Part shown: positions 18,763 through 27,349 of the stretch, one piece after another
Layout of the letters: every line of letters starts with the position of its first letter
Numbering within the stretch: the first letter of the stretch is position 1
Assembly (NCBI GenBank): GCA_048594885.1
Contig: JBMDXB010000041.1
Span: forward strand, 186,001 to 250,000
Direction: 5' to 3'
Length of the DNA: 64,000 bases
Origin: JBMDXB01 sp048594885
GTDB taxonomy: Bacteria; Acidobacteriota; Vicinamibacteria; Vicinamibacterales; 2-12-FULL-66-21
Position numbers and translations under genes: made by a program
Notes under the pieces: model-generated
Told to the model about the DNA's origin: nothing
Seen by the model: only the letters and a program-made list of their open reading frames with translations
Database searches by the model: none

Positions 18763-20108
18763 TACCGCACCAGAACGATCGATCGGAGAAACGAGGCATT
18801 GGGGCTGAGCGGGGTCTTTCCGGCCATGGCTAGCCCCGGCATCGTCACGAGCCGGCCGATCACCACCTTGTTCTTGTTGTTCAGCGGATCGTCGGGATTG
18901 AAGTCGATGGTGCCGTCTTCACGGACGTCGCCCATCCCTTCAATGAAGAACCCGAGGATGTTGACGACCTTCACGACGCCTCCCGATCCCGACGGATCGG
19001 CGGCGAGGTAATCGTCAACATGCATGACCGCGATAGGCACGATTCGCGGGCTGGAATCGCAGCAGGAGCCGGCGATGTTGCCGACCCCGCCGTTCAGCGT
19101 CTTGTCCCATCGCGCCGATGGATCGCGACCGAAGATCGTCTCGATGCCCGAGATCGTCTGACCCTGGATGATGCCGGTCTGCACCCGCACGCATCCGTCG
19201 GCTGCTGCCTTCACCTTGTCCTCGAACGTAGCGATGGCGCTGGCCGGCGGGCATGGCGTCCCGGTATTGATGTTGACTGGGTAGCCATTGCAACTGACGA
19301 TGTTCGCGCCGTACGCATCGCCGCCGAGGTTGCCGGTATCGACGCGCGGTAGATCCAGCGAGCGGTACCAGCCGGACGACACGGCGTCGTTGCCCGGCGG
19401 ATCGGTTCTGATGGCGAATTGACGACCGAAATCGTTGAGCGTCCAGCCAGTGCCCGTCGAGTTCGTCGTCGTCGAGGGCGGAGCGTAGTAGTCGGCCTCG
19501 TACGGCGCGTTGGGCTGCGCCGGATACTTGTCGAAGGTAGAGGCGTAATTGAAGTCCGGATCGGGATTCGGATAATCGGGCTCCGCCCCGTCGGGAACCC
19601 ATTCATCCCAGCGATCCACGATCGCCCACGGCTTCAGGCACTCCGTCGCCGTGCCGTTGAGGACCTTCGCCGTCGCGGTCGCCACGACGCCCTGCGACAG
19701 CACGCCGACGATACGGGCGAAGAACGTCGGCAGCGGGTTCGTACGCGCCTGGTTCCGGTAGACGGTGACTGTCAGGCACGTGTCGATCGCATCTGGAGGG
19801 GGGCACGGTGCGATCTTCACGTCGGTCGCGAGGTCGACGACCGGAGCCTGATTCCAGACCAGGTTGGCCATTGCGTAGCTGCGGGCGGTCTGCGCCGCCA
19901 GTCCGCCGTTCGTGCAGTTCGGCTCGTCGAAGGCACACCCGACCGCGCCGGCCAGCGCGCCGGCGTCCGCGGCGTTCTGCGCCTGGGCGCGAGCGACCCA
20001 GTGCATTCCTGCGTCAATCGCGAGCGCTGAGATCGCCAGCAGCCCGACGAGCGCAATCGCCACGAACACCAGGACCGCGCCTTCTTCTCGACGACGTCGC
20101 GCCATCAT
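18762..20108 (-). CDS. TadG-like pilus assembly protein
   Basis: 448 aa. The N terminus RRREEGAVLVFVAIALVGLLAISALAIDAGMHWVARAQAQNAADAGALAGA is the TadG/Flp-like membrane anchor, including the A-DAGALAGA helix typical of TadG-like proteins (quoted in parts). The remainder is a periplasmic domain rich in Asp, Tyr and Gly (NPDPDFNYAST) with several cysteines. ATG 20108 was chosen because AGGGGTGG precedes it; a GTG at 20126 is possible. It probably anchors or caps the pilus or the secretin in the periplasm. Confidence 0.85.
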   Translation of the reverse strand: MMARRRREEGAVLVFVAIALVGLLAISALAIDAGMHWVARAQAQNAADAGALAGAVGCAFDEPNCTNGGLAAQTARSYAMANLVWNQAPVVDLATDVKIAPCPPPDAIDTCLTVTVYRNQARTNPLPTFFARIVGVLSQGVVATATAKVLNGTATECLKPWAIVDRWDEWVPDGAEPDYPNPDPDFNYASTFDKYPAQPNAPYEADYYAPPSTTTNSTGTGWTLNDFGRQFAIRTDPPGNDAVSSGWYRSLDLPRVDTGNLGGDAYGANIVSCNGYPVNINTGTPCPPASAIATFEDKVKAAADGCVRVQTGIIQGQTISGIETIFGRDPSARWDKTLNGGVGNIAGSCCDSSPRIVPIAVMHVDDYLAADPSGSGGVVKVVNILGFFIEGMGDVREDGTIDFNPDDPLNNKNKVVIGRLVTMPGLAMAGKTPLSPNASFLRSIVLVR

Positions 20109-20128
20109 CGCCCCACCCCTTTCCACGC

Positions 20129-21580
20129 CTATTGCCCGCGCTTCGGCTGTGCCGCGCCGACCGGCGGAGCGTCAACCGCGCCGCCCCCGCCGTCCATGTG
20201 CTCGCCGACTCCGTCCTTCCCCGGCGGCAGGAACTTGCGTTGCTGCGTCGGAAGCGGTGGCACTTCGTCCGGATCCAGCGGACGCACGAGTCGCGGAGTG
20301 ATCAACACCATCAGCTCGGTGCGCGCCGCTCGCGTTGCCTTGCTCTTGAACAGCGGCCCGATGATCGGGATCCGGCTGAGGATCGGAATCGCGGCCTGAT
20401 CGTCCTGTGAGGAGTTGTCGAGAAGCCCGGCGATGGCGAACGATTGCCCGTCGCGGAGCTCGACGTCGGTTTCGGCGCGACGTGTCGTGAGCGCCGGAAT
20501 GCGGAATCCGCTCAACGTGAGGCCGCTGCCGAAGTCGAGCGAGCTGACCTCGGGACGCACCTTCAGCCTGATCGTGTCGCCGGCGATCGTCGGCCTGAAA
20601 GTCAGGCGAACGCCGAATTCCTTGAACTGGATCGTGACGGTCCCGGTGGCCCCCTGGACAACGGGCACCGGGAACTCGCCGCCGGCGAGGAAGCTCGCCT
20701 CCTGGCCGTTGTACGCGATCAGGTTCGGCTCGGCGAGGCTCTGGAAGGCGCCGCTCTGGTCGAGCACCCGGACGACCGCGCCGATGTCGTACTTCGCGCT
20801 GAGCACGAACAGGTTCAGGAAGTCGCTGAACGCGATCTTGCCGCTCACTGACGCGAGATCGTCGCCGACCTTCGTCGATTGCAGGTCTTCGAAGGAGGGC
20901 GCCGGGAACTGCCCGGTCGTGCTCCGCGCCCACGTATCCTTGAAGCCGATGCCGGAGGTGAAGAACGAGACGCCGCGCTCGGCGAGCATCCGGCGGTTCA
21001 CTTCCGCGAACCGCACCTGCAGCATGACCTGCTGGCTGCCGGCGCCGCCGGGAAGCTGCAGCATGTTGACGACCCGAAGTTTGCTGGAGCTCGCCTGCGC
21101 GATTTCAGCGGCGCGCAGCATCACCTGGTTGTTCGAGACCTGGCCCGACAGGATGATGGCTTCATCGCTGACGTTGACCTTGATGCCCTCGGCCGGAAAG
21201 AGCGCATGCAGCTGCTGCTCGAGGTTCGTGACCGCCGGCTCCACGACGAGGTCGTACTGTTCGCGACGCCCGGCTCCCCACACGAACAAGGTCACCGTGC
21301 CTGGTGACTTTCCGTCGATCAGCACCTCGCGGGGCTGCACGACGACGACATCGGCAACTGCCGGGTTCGTGACGGCGATGCGGGTGATATCGAAGTCGGT
21401 CGGCATGACGGTCGATCGACCGGCCGTTAGGTGCACCTTCTTCACTTCTCCCTGCGGCAGCGCGTCCGGCCGCGCCGCGGCAGGCGTTGCCACAGGCGCC
21501 GAGGGCTGCTGGGACGACGCGGCAGCTACGGAACCCGCAGCGCACGCGATAACGAGGGCCGCTATGGTCTGACGAGTCAC
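20129..21580 (-). CDS. cpaC: CpaC/RcpA secretin of the Tad pilus
   Basis: 483 aa. Signal peptide (MTRQTIAALVIACAAGSVAAASS). The N-terminal CpaC domain has VHLTAGRSTVMPTDFDITRIAVTNPAVADVVVV; a BON-like segment follows (GIKVNVSDEAIILSGQVSN). The secretin core has VMLQVRFAEVNRR, EPNLIAYNGQEASFLAGGEFPVPV, GVRLTFRPTI and the signature IPILSRIPIIGPLFKS with ELMVLITPRLV. It forms the outer-membrane gate for the pilus. The C-terminal tail is Gly/Pro-rich. GTG start overlaps the cpaB stop by 4 bases (GTGA). Confidence 0.93.
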   Translation of the reverse strand: MTRQTIAALVIACAAGSVAAASSQQPSAPVATPAAARPDALPQGEVKKVHLTAGRSTVMPTDFDITRIAVTNPAVADVVVVQPREVLIDGKSPGTVTLFVWGAGRREQYDLVVEPAVTNLEQQLHALFPAEGIKVNVSDEAIILSGQVSNNQVMLRAAEIAQASSSKLRVVNMLQLPGGAGSQQVMLQVRFAEVNRRMLAERGVSFFTSGIGFKDTWARSTTGQFPAPSFEDLQSTKVGDDLASVSGKIAFSDFLNLFVLSAKYDIGAVVRVLDQSGAFQSLAEPNLIAYNGQEASFLAGGEFPVPVVQGATGTVTIQFKEFGVRLTFRPTIAGDTIRLKVRPEVSSLDFGSGLTLSGFRIPALTTRRAETDVELRDGQSFAIAGLLDNSSQDDQAAIPILSRIPIIGPLFKSKATRAARTELMVLITPRLVRPLDPDEVPPLPTQQRKFLPPGKDGVGEHMDGGGGAVDAPPVGAAQPKRGQ

Positions 21581-22449
21581 TTCTTCACCACCTCTTCACC
21601 GCGCTTCGCTGCGCGGATGGTCTCAACCGTGTAGATCGGGGCAGGAGCGGCAACCGCCGGCTCCGGTTTTGGCGCTGCCACCACTCGCCGGCCGCCGCCT
21701 GCGGGCTTGATGACCGGCGGCGGCGCCGGCGGGCCGGTCAGGCTGGCCATGCGGATCCCGGCGGTCTGCGTCGGCGCGGTGTCGAGCGGATTGCGGAGGG
21801 TCAGCATGACCTTCCCCTCCGTGGACGCCAGCGTGATGCGTTCGGCATCGTCCGGTGTTGCCAGCAGCGTGACCACCGTGGCCGGAATCGGTTTGCCGTC
21901 GGCTTTCGCCTTCTCCTGGTCGAACCGCGTGCCGGAGGTCAGCACCTCGACGTTGCTGACCACCGCGCGCGTAATGCTGGCGGAGTTGCCACCAGCAGGG
22001 GCGACGGTGACGAGCACATCGACGCGCGAGCCGGGAACTACGAACCCCGCCACGCCAATCACCTCGTTGACCTTGACGGAAACAGCACGCATTCCCGCCG
22101 GGATCGTCGGCGACAAGCCGCCGCCGGCGCCCACCGGCGCCAGCTTGCTCTCAGTGATCGGCTCGTTCTCGCCCACCGGCATCACCACGCCGCGGTTGAC
22201 GACAGCGTCGACGGTGGCGAACGCGCCGGGAACCTGGTTGCGCTGGGGCCAGGGCACCACCGTGACCATGTCGGCGGTGATCAGGGTGCCGACCGGCAGG
22301 TTCGATTTGGCGACGACAACCTGCACCGACGCCACCTCGACTTCCCGGATCGGGATGCGCTCCACGGCGCGGAAGACACCGTAACTGGCGACGCTGGCGG
22401 TGATCAGCGCGATGGCCATGACGAGAATTGTTCGATTACGTCGGTTCAT
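21577..22449 (-). CDS. cpaB: CpaB/RcpC, Tad pilus periplasmic protein
   Basis: 290 aa. N-terminal membrane anchor (TILVMAIALITASVASYGVF), then a SAF domain (VVVAKSNLPVGTLITADMVTVVPWP; PITESKLAP) and the RcpC region (MRAVSVKVNEVIGVAGFVVPGSRVDVLVT; ERITLASTEGKVMLTLRN). A C-terminal Pro/Ala-rich tail ends in KRGEEVVKK. ATG 22449 has GAGGAT upstream; a GTG at 22473 would add 8 residues. CpaB works with the secretin in the periplasm. Confidence 0.9.
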   Translation of the reverse strand: MNRRNRTILVMAIALITASVASYGVFRAVERIPIREVEVASVQVVVAKSNLPVGTLITADMVTVVPWPQRNQVPGAFATVDAVVNRGVVMPVGENEPITESKLAPVGAGGGLSPTIPAGMRAVSVKVNEVIGVAGFVVPGSRVDVLVTVAPAGGNSASITRAVVSNVEVLTSGTRFDQEKAKADGKPIPATVVTLLATPDDAERITLASTEGKVMLTLRNPLDTAPTQTAGIRMASLTGPPAPPPVIKPAGGGRRVVAAPKPEPAVAAPAPIYTVETIRAAKRGEEVVKK

Positions 22450-22469
22450 TGCTGTAATCCTCAGGGAGT

Positions 22470-22922
22470 TCACGACCCCGTTGCGGCGATGTGGACACGC
22501 ATCAGCGCCGTCGATTGAAACGTGATTGTCGGAGCGAACGTGCCGTTGATCAGGCCCGCGGCCGGGCCGAGGAACCGGCTCGTGTACGTATAAGAGATGG
22601 TCACGCGCGTCCCCCCGGCGGTCAGTGTTCCCGTCCCGAGCGGCATCGTCTCCGGAACGACGGTGACGGTGTGGGCACCGGTGAGGCCGGCGTCGGCCAG
22701 GTAGGCCTCCACGCGCGCGCGCACGACGGCGTAATCGCTCCCCTCGTTGCCGGGGAGGGCGCCGAGCCGGGCGCCTTCGCGAGCCGCGTTGACGGTGACT
22801 TCGTGGGTCCTGAAGAGGAGCCCGAACTCAGCGATGCCGCAGAGGATGAGCAGCAGGGCCGGTATGGTGATGGCCATCTCCACGAGCACGGCGCCGGAGT
22901 CTGAATGCGGTCGCTTCACCAT
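22470..22922 (-). CDS. TadE-like minor pseudopilin
   Basis: 150 aa. The N-terminal SGAVLVEMAITIPALLLILCGIAEFGLLF is the TadE prepilin-like signature (glycine, then a hydrophobic helix with Glu), and VNAAREGARLGALPG follows, a hallmark of TadE proteins. The C-terminal part is beta-rich (RVTISYTYTSRFLGPAAGLI). TadE pseudopilins are processed by the TadV peptidase and initiate fibre assembly. Seven bases after the second TadE-like gene, which is probably a paralogue. Confidence 0.9.
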   Translation of the reverse strand: MVKRPHSDSGAVLVEMAITIPALLLILCGIAEFGLLFRTHEVTVNAAREGARLGALPGNEGSDYAVVRARVEAYLADAGLTGAHTVTVVPETMPLGTGTLTAGGTRVTISYTYTSRFLGPAAGLINGTFAPTITFQSTALMRVHIAATGS

Positions 22923-22929
22923 AGGTGCC

Positions 22930-23397
22930 TCACGTGCACGGCACGATTGACTGGATTTCCGTTCGCATCAGTGACGACGTGTTGAACGTCACGGCGTTCG
23001 TCATGCTGCCTGTGAGCAGCGCGACGACCGGCCCGACGATCAGGAAGTTGTGCGTGTAGGTCACCGTCACACGCATGCCACTGCCCGGCGCGCCGCATGT
23101 CGTGAGCGGGACGAGCGCCACGGTCGTCGTAAAACTTCCTCTCGCCCCGCCGGTTTGGATGTAGGTCGCGACGCGGTCCTTCGCAACTGCGTAGTCGTTC
23201 AGTTCGTAGCCGGGGAGTCCCGCCAGCCGGGCCCCTTCGCGAGCGGCATTCGTCGTCACCTGGTAGCTTTGAAAGAGGAACGCGAAATCGATGATGCCGC
23301 CGATGAGCGCCAGCAGCACCGGCAGCACGACCGCGAACTCCACGAGCTCGGCGCCGCGTTCCGACCACCGCCGCCGCGCGGGTGCTATCGAAGCCAT
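22930..23397 (-). CDS. TadE-like minor pseudopilin, second copy
   Basis: 155 aa. RGAELVEFAVVLPVLLALIGGIIDFAFLF and TNAAREGARLAGLPGYE match the neighbouring TadE-like protein closely in plan; both end in a beta-rich domain with VTVTYTHNFLIVGPVVALLTG. ATG 23397 lies inside the end of the prepilin peptidase gene (13-base overlap), so translation is likely coupled. The pair probably forms a heteromeric initiator or tip of the Flp fibre, like TadE/TadF. Confidence 0.9.
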   Translation of the reverse strand: MASIAPARRRWSERGAELVEFAVVLPVLLALIGGIIDFAFLFQSYQVTTNAAREGARLAGLPGYELNDYAVAKDRVATYIQTGGARGSFTTTVALVPLTTCGAPGSGMRVTVTYTHNFLIVGPVVALLTGSMTNAVTFNTSSLMRTEIQSIVPCT

Positions 23398-23903
23398 ACT
23401 GTTGTCAACGCGCCCGCCGCGATCGGCACGGCGTACGCGAGCCTCGGTCCGCGCGACGTCTCGAGCGTCAGCTCGGGAACGGGACGCGGTCCCATGGACT
23501 GCCAGGTCTTGAGAATCAGCCAGACGTTCCAGAACGTCTGCGTGATGTAGCGGCGCAGCAGCACGGCCACGAGCGCCATCGCTCCGCCCGCGAGTGCGGT
23601 GAATGCGGCCAGATACAGCGCGTCGAATGCGCCGAGCCACGCTCCCAGCGCAGCGATCAGCTTGACGTCGCCGGCGCCCATGCCGCGAACGGCGAAGAAT
23701 GGAAAGAAGAGGACGGCCCCCGTCAGCCACCCTGCAGCGCTCCAGCCGAATCCGGCGAGTCCTCCCTGCAGGGCCGAAAAAATCAGCGCCGCCGCCGCGC
23801 CACCGAGCGTCAGCAGATTCGGCACGCGGCGCGTCCGGATGTCGCTGACGCACGCGACGAGCGCGACGGCGACGACGGCGATCGAACGGGCATCGACGGT
23901 CAA
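23385..23903 (-). CDS. TadV/CpaA prepilin peptidase
   Basis: 172 aa, several membrane helices. Both catalytic aspartates of the A24 aspartic peptidases are visible: SDIRTRRVPN near residue 21 and GMGAGDVKL near residue 79 (GxGD motif). It cleaves the leaders of Flp and TadE proteins in the inner membrane. A TTG start at 23903 has AGGAG 9 bases upstream. Lacks the N-terminal methylase domain of PilD, as is usual for the Tad type. Confidence 0.92.
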   Translation of the reverse strand: MTVDARSIAVVAVALVACVSDIRTRRVPNLLTLGGAAAALIFSALQGGLAGFGWSAAGWLTGAVLFFPFFAVRGMGAGDVKLIAALGAWLGAFDALYLAAFTALAGGAMALVAVLLRRYITQTFWNVWLILKTWQSMGPRPVPELTLETSRGPRLAYAVPIAAGALTTVWLR

Positions 23904-23917
23904 CTTCGAAACTCCTG

Positions 23918-24115
23918 TCAGCAGCCGGACCCGTCAGGTCCCGGCGTGCAGCTCCCAAGGTTCTGATCCTGTGTGTCCCACCACGTGTATCCGGCGGCGA
24001 CACCGTCTTCGATTGCCAGCCAGGCGGTCAGAACGGTGAAGGCGACGAACGCGACGAGAAGCGCGTACTCGACCAGGTCCTGGCCGCCGTCTTCCACGAA
24101 GAACTGTCTGAGCAT
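23918..24115 (-). CDS. Flp-type pilin, second copy with extended C terminus
   Basis: 65 aa. MLRQFFVEDGG then QDLVEYALLVAFVAF: the G/QDLVEYALL junction is the Flp processing site, with the conserved Glu and Tyr. The C terminus (YTWWDTQDQNLGSCTPGPDGSGC) carries two cysteines and a Gly/Pro-rich end not found in the first pilin, so it may be a minor or tip pilin. ATG 24115 gives the expected short leader. Sits between the major flp gene (behind a strong hairpin) and the prepilin peptidase gene. Confidence 0.88.
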   Translation of the reverse strand: MLRQFFVEDGGQDLVEYALLVAFVAFTVLTAWLAIEDGVAAGYTWWDTQDQNLGSCTPGPDGSGC

Positions 24116-24142
24116 GGCTGGCACGTGCACCTCACGGCCAAA

Positions 24143-24168
24143 GCGGGGGCGCGGTGTCGCGCCCCCGC
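24143..24168 (-). terminator. Strong intergenic hairpin after the first flp gene
   Basis: A perfect 11-bp stem, GCGGGGGCGCG paired with CGCGCCCCCGC around a 4-base loop, stands 18 bases after the first flp stop. No long U run follows, only CTTTGG. This fits a partial terminator or a 3-prime RNA stabiliser that gives more pilin mRNA than message for the assembly genes downstream. Inferred from position and stem strength. Confidence 0.6.
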
Positions 24169-24185
24169 CCGACCGCGCCTGGAGA

Positions 24186-24365
24186 CTACGCCGGGCTCCA
24201 CCCACCGACCACCCCCGCGACTGCGTTGTAGTAGTTCAGCAGGTTGTTTCCGAACGCCGTGACCCCGACGATCACGATGAAGGCAATCAGGGCCACCAGC
24301 AGCGCGTACTCGGTGAGGTCCTGGCCTTCCTCCTCACGAACGAAACGATTGAACAGATCCTTCAT
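24186..24365 (-). CDS. flp: Flp-type major pilin
   Basis: 59 aa. MKDLFNRFVREEEG then QDLTEYALLVALIAFIVIVG. A short positively charged leader ends in Gly before QDLTEYALL, the classic Flp cleavage site, followed by one hydrophobic helix with Glu and Tyr at the expected places and a short tail ending GWSPA. First gene of the Tad transcript, preceded by GAGGGAGT. Length and simplicity make it the likely main fibre subunit. It is processed by the peptidase encoded at 23385-23903. Confidence 0.92.
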   Translation of the reverse strand: MKDLFNRFVREEEGQDLTEYALLVALIAFIVIVGVTAFGNNLLNYYNAVAGVVGGWSPA

Positions 24366-24618
24366 ACCGACTCCCTCTCACTGAACGGTTGACGATGCGC
24401 GGGAAACCCTCCCGCGCGCTTCTTCGCGAGTCGCCGGGGTTCGAGCGTGTTTGGGTGGGCCCATCGGCCCTGTCCGCCAAATCTGGCGATAGCACTGAAC
24501 CCCGTCATGACCCGCATGCACAGTTCCCGCGTCGGCCCGGTCGGCTGTGCGCCCGCCGCGCCGCATCCGTCATCGTTCGACAACGGAATCTCACGCCCTT
24601 ATCTGCTTCGGACGCTCT
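24366..24618. promoter_or_regulatory. Leader and probable promoter region of the Tad operon
   Basis: 253 bases between the PilZ gene and flp. A perfect 8-bp inverted repeat, GCGCGGGA-N5-TCCCGCGC (24397-24417), lies about 32 bases upstream of the flp ATG and would form a hairpin in the mRNA leader. I could not identify a convincing -35/-10 or sigma-54 pair. Reading frames here are arginine-rich and not believed to be genes. Confidence 0.45.
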
Positions 24619-24981
24619 CTATCTCGTCCGTCCGAGCCCGTTGCCCTTTCGGCGTGCGCCGATCGACGCGGCCAAGCGTCTGAGCGATCCCTCACCGGGA
24701 GGTTCGAGCCAGGCGAACTCCGCTCCGACATGGAACCGATCGCCCGCGCCGGAAATCGCCTGGCAGCGTTCGACACGCAAGGCGTCCCGGTATTCATGGC
24801 CTCCGACGTCGAGATGCAGCATCGCGATCGTGCCCACCTCCACCGCGCGATCGCTCTCGAACAGGCAACCAGCGCAGCTGATGTCCACGAGCCGCACCGG
24901 AACGTCCCGCTGCACCACGCCGATGACGTCCGGCTCGCTGAGCACCGCATCGAGCGGAAGCGCCGACCGATCGTCAGACAC
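24619..24981 (-). CDS. PilZ domain protein
   Basis: 120 aa. The sequence VPVRLVDISCAGCLFESDRAVEVGTIAMLHLDVGG and VERCQAISGAGDRFHVGAEFAWLEPP matches a PilZ fold (D-S-x-x-G block, then a GAEF strand). The usual RxxxR c-di-GMP arm is not obvious near the N terminus, so ligand binding is uncertain. GTG 24981 was chosen because AGGAGG sits 6 bases upstream and the start overlaps the previous gene; the ATG at 24987 has no room for that site. Its position just upstream of the pilus operon suggests a link to pilus or surface control. Confidence 0.7.
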   Translation of the reverse strand: MSDDRSALPLDAVLSEPDVIGVVQRDVPVRLVDISCAGCLFESDRAVEVGTIAMLHLDVGGHEYRDALRVERCQAISGAGDRFHVGAEFAWLEPPGEGSLRRLAASIGARRKGNGLGRTR

Positions 24982-25264
24982 GCGCATCCTCCTGTCCGTG
25001 TGCACGCCGCAGCTTCAGCTGATGCCGAACCGCGCCGTCTACGATCACCGGCCGGCTCTCGACGACCTGCAGCTGCAGGTCGACGTATCCGGCGCTGCTG
25101 GTCACCGTCAGCGTCAGATGCTCGTCAACGCGTGCCGGTGTCCTGCTGATCACCACGAACTCCCCTCGCTCGTTCTGCCGCAGCCAGACATCGCGCGTGA
25201 CGCGCATGACCGCTGCTCGGGGAGCTTCGAACTGGAATCGCTCATAACTTCGCCTACCTGCCAC
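24974..25264 (-). CDS. PilZ-like protein
   Basis: 96 aa from GTG 25264. RRSYERFQFEAPRAAVMRVTRDVWLRQNERGEFVVISRTPARVDEHLTLTV is the form of acidobacterial PilZ-type proteins, with R-R-x-x-E-R-F resembling the N-terminal c-di-GMP arm. A C-terminal strand set follows (DLQLQVVESRPVIVDGAVRHQLKLRR). An in-frame TTG at 25426 would add 54 residues of unlikely composition. The stop overlaps the start of the next PilZ gene, so the two are translated together, possibly as a heterodimer. Confidence 0.6.
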   Translation of the reverse strand: MAGRRSYERFQFEAPRAAVMRVTRDVWLRQNERGEFVVISRTPARVDEHLTLTVTSSAGYVDLQLQVVESRPVIVDGAVRHQLKLRRAHGQEDARV

Positions 25265-25796
25265 AGAACCCTCATATGCCACGCCGCCGAAAGCTGCGGG
25301 TGATGTCTGCGTGGAACCTACGCATCTACCGTCGGCGGCGTGAATCGCAATCGCGATACCGATGACGGCCAGCGACGCGCCGTGGTCGGAAGTCCTTTGT
25401 TTGTCGGAGCTAACGGCGAACAACACCGCGCCCTGCGGCGCGGCCGTGTCCGGTTAGTGCGGCGGCAGCCATAACAATCTGCGAGTCGGATCTGAATGGG
25501 AGGGATTCAGGAGAGGCGGCGTCGGTTTACGCGCACCAGCGCACACCGCGGGGTACCACACGACCATTTGGGAGAAGTGTCAGATGACTGAGCGCCGCGC
25601 GCAGGCGTCGCCACACGGGCGGCCGCGACCGCCGTCGTCCCCGGCGATATCACGCGTCAAACGGGAAACCGCTCTGCGGCGTTGACGGGCCGATGATCCC
25701 GACGGTGCACCTGAAGCCATAGCAGGTCCTGCTGTCGAGGGCCGCTCGCCTCCGCCGCCAACCTGCACGAAAGCGCCAGTTTTGAGAGCCGACTCG
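25265..25796. other. Intergenic region, no gene recognised
   Basis: 532 bases. The only open frame of note (25580-25867, minus) overlaps the membrane protein gene and has a composition typical of shadow frames. I see no repeat, RNA gene or clear promoter pair here. Confidence 0.5.
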
Positions 25797-27317
25797 TCAC
25801 TCACTCGGAAAGCAACGTGGACCTGGCCAAATCCGATCCACTTCGCGCGCGGCGGAACTCGCGTCACGCACGAGCACTGTGGAAACGGGGCCGCGGAAAC
25901 TCGCCCGCCATCCCTCCTGTTCGAGCCTTGCCACGACCGGCAGATCCCGCGGGATCCAGATGACGTCCGGATTCAGCCTGTGCACGAGCGCTGTGGACGA
26001 ACCGAAGTAGAACGCGAGGTGGGCTTCGATCAGCTCGTTTGAATACACCGTTTCGCGGCGGCCATCCATGGACACCTTCAGGTTTGGCAAGTGCCAGATG
26101 GAATACTCGCCCCAGTCGAAGAACGTCAGCATCCGCCCCCGCAAGTTGCGGAGGAACGCTGCGGCCTCAGGCTCGGGCACGCTGAGTGATGGTGGTCGGA
26201 TCGGGAAGAACTGACGCACCCACCCCTTCGGGAGGGCTGGTTCTACATCAATGCAGACGGCGCGCCCGGCCGAGGCCAGAGTTGCCGACAGGAACATCAG
26301 CACTGCGGTACCCGCGACCCATGGCCGCCAACCCGGCAGCCTGGCGGTGCTGACAGGCGCGCGGCCGAACGCCGGCCCCAGTAACATGACCACCCCGATC
26401 GTAAAGAACGCGTCAATGCGGCTCACCCGGACGGCGGCCACGCACAGCATCGCGGCGATGCCCACGGCAGCCGGGTCCACGCGGCCGCGAACTCGCCAGA
26501 GCGCCACCAGCGCGGTGACCACCACGAGCAACCAAGGCAGAAACAGATGCGGATCACCGTACACCGGCATCCAGTCGACGATCCCAGGGCGTGACAGACC
26601 GACGGTTTGCCACAGGAACCGCCACAGATCCACGCCGTAGGGCGTCAGAAGCGTGGCGAGTACCGCGCCTGACATCACGCCAAGCAGCGCGCGCCAGTGA
26701 TGTGGGGACTGGAGGAACCGCACTGCGCTCCAGACCGCCAAAACGCCCAAACCGACGATGTAGCCACCGTGAAAATTCGCCCAGGCCGCAAACAGCACCG
26801 GCACGGCCAGCAGTACAGCGCGCCTGCCTCGATCGGCCATCGTGAGCACGAGTAGGAGCGCCGTGAAGAGGAGCAACGAGAACAACTGAGGCCGGACCAG
26901 CTGATATCTGGTTAATGTGCCGTAGAGGAGGACCGTGATCAGGAAATCGTGATCGCTCGGGCGCCACGCCCGCCCGCGAAAGAGCAGGAGGACGCAACCG
27001 ACGACGGCGGCGACGATCATCATCTTCAGTGCGACCAAGCCGGCGCCGCCACCCGCGGCGAAGGCACCGTACATGACAACTTCGGCGAGCCATTCATGGT
27101 TCACCCAGGCTCGGTCGCTCGTAAACGAGTAGGGATCGTGGCTCTGCAGCGCCGAATCTTCCACGATATCGCCGCCGAAGCGCACGTGGCCCCACAGGTC
27201 AGGGTCGATGGCCGTACTGAAAGCGATGTACACAAACGCCACGGTCAGCATCGCCACTCGCAACAGCCGCAGCACCTGCACGTCGCGTTCGGGAGGAGTC
27301 GTCGGGCGTACCTTCAT
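25797..27317 (-). CDS. Multi-pass membrane protein, GT-C-like (unknown substrate)
   Basis: 506 aa. About ten membrane helices (VAMLTVAFVYIAFSTAI; FLITVLLYGTLTRYQL; AVLLAVPVLFAAWANFHGGYIVGLGVLAVW). An early Asp-rich loop (DPDLWGHVRFGGDI) is in the place of the catalytic first loop of GT-C enzymes. A soluble C-terminal domain has FDWGEYSIWHLPNLKVSMDGRRETVYSNEL, a block typical of bacterial GT39-like hypothetical proteins. ATG 27317 follows GAGG. Third gene of an operon with an FkbM methyltransferase and another GT-C-like protein; a role in lipid-linked glycan modification is inferred. Confidence 0.65.
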   Translation of the reverse strand: MKVRPTTPPERDVQVLRLLRVAMLTVAFVYIAFSTAIDPDLWGHVRFGGDIVEDSALQSHDPYSFTSDRAWVNHEWLAEVVMYGAFAAGGGAGLVALKMMIVAAVVGCVLLLFRGRAWRPSDHDFLITVLLYGTLTRYQLVRPQLFSLLLFTALLLVLTMADRGRRAVLLAVPVLFAAWANFHGGYIVGLGVLAVWSAVRFLQSPHHWRALLGVMSGAVLATLLTPYGVDLWRFLWQTVGLSRPGIVDWMPVYGDPHLFLPWLLVVVTALVALWRVRGRVDPAAVGIAAMLCVAAVRVSRIDAFFTIGVVMLLGPAFGRAPVSTARLPGWRPWVAGTAVLMFLSATLASAGRAVCIDVEPALPKGWVRQFFPIRPPSLSVPEPEAAAFLRNLRGRMLTFFDWGEYSIWHLPNLKVSMDGRRETVYSNELIEAHLAFYFGSSTALVHRLNPDVIWIPRDLPVVARLEQEGWRASFRGPVSTVLVRDASSAAREVDRIWPGPRCFPSE

Positions 27318-27349
27318 GGAACCTCGGTGGGCTGGGAACTTATCATGCA

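Noticed and set aside
25580..25867. 95-residue minus-strand protein
   Set aside because: Overlaps the end of the membrane protein gene and has no family or ribosome site.
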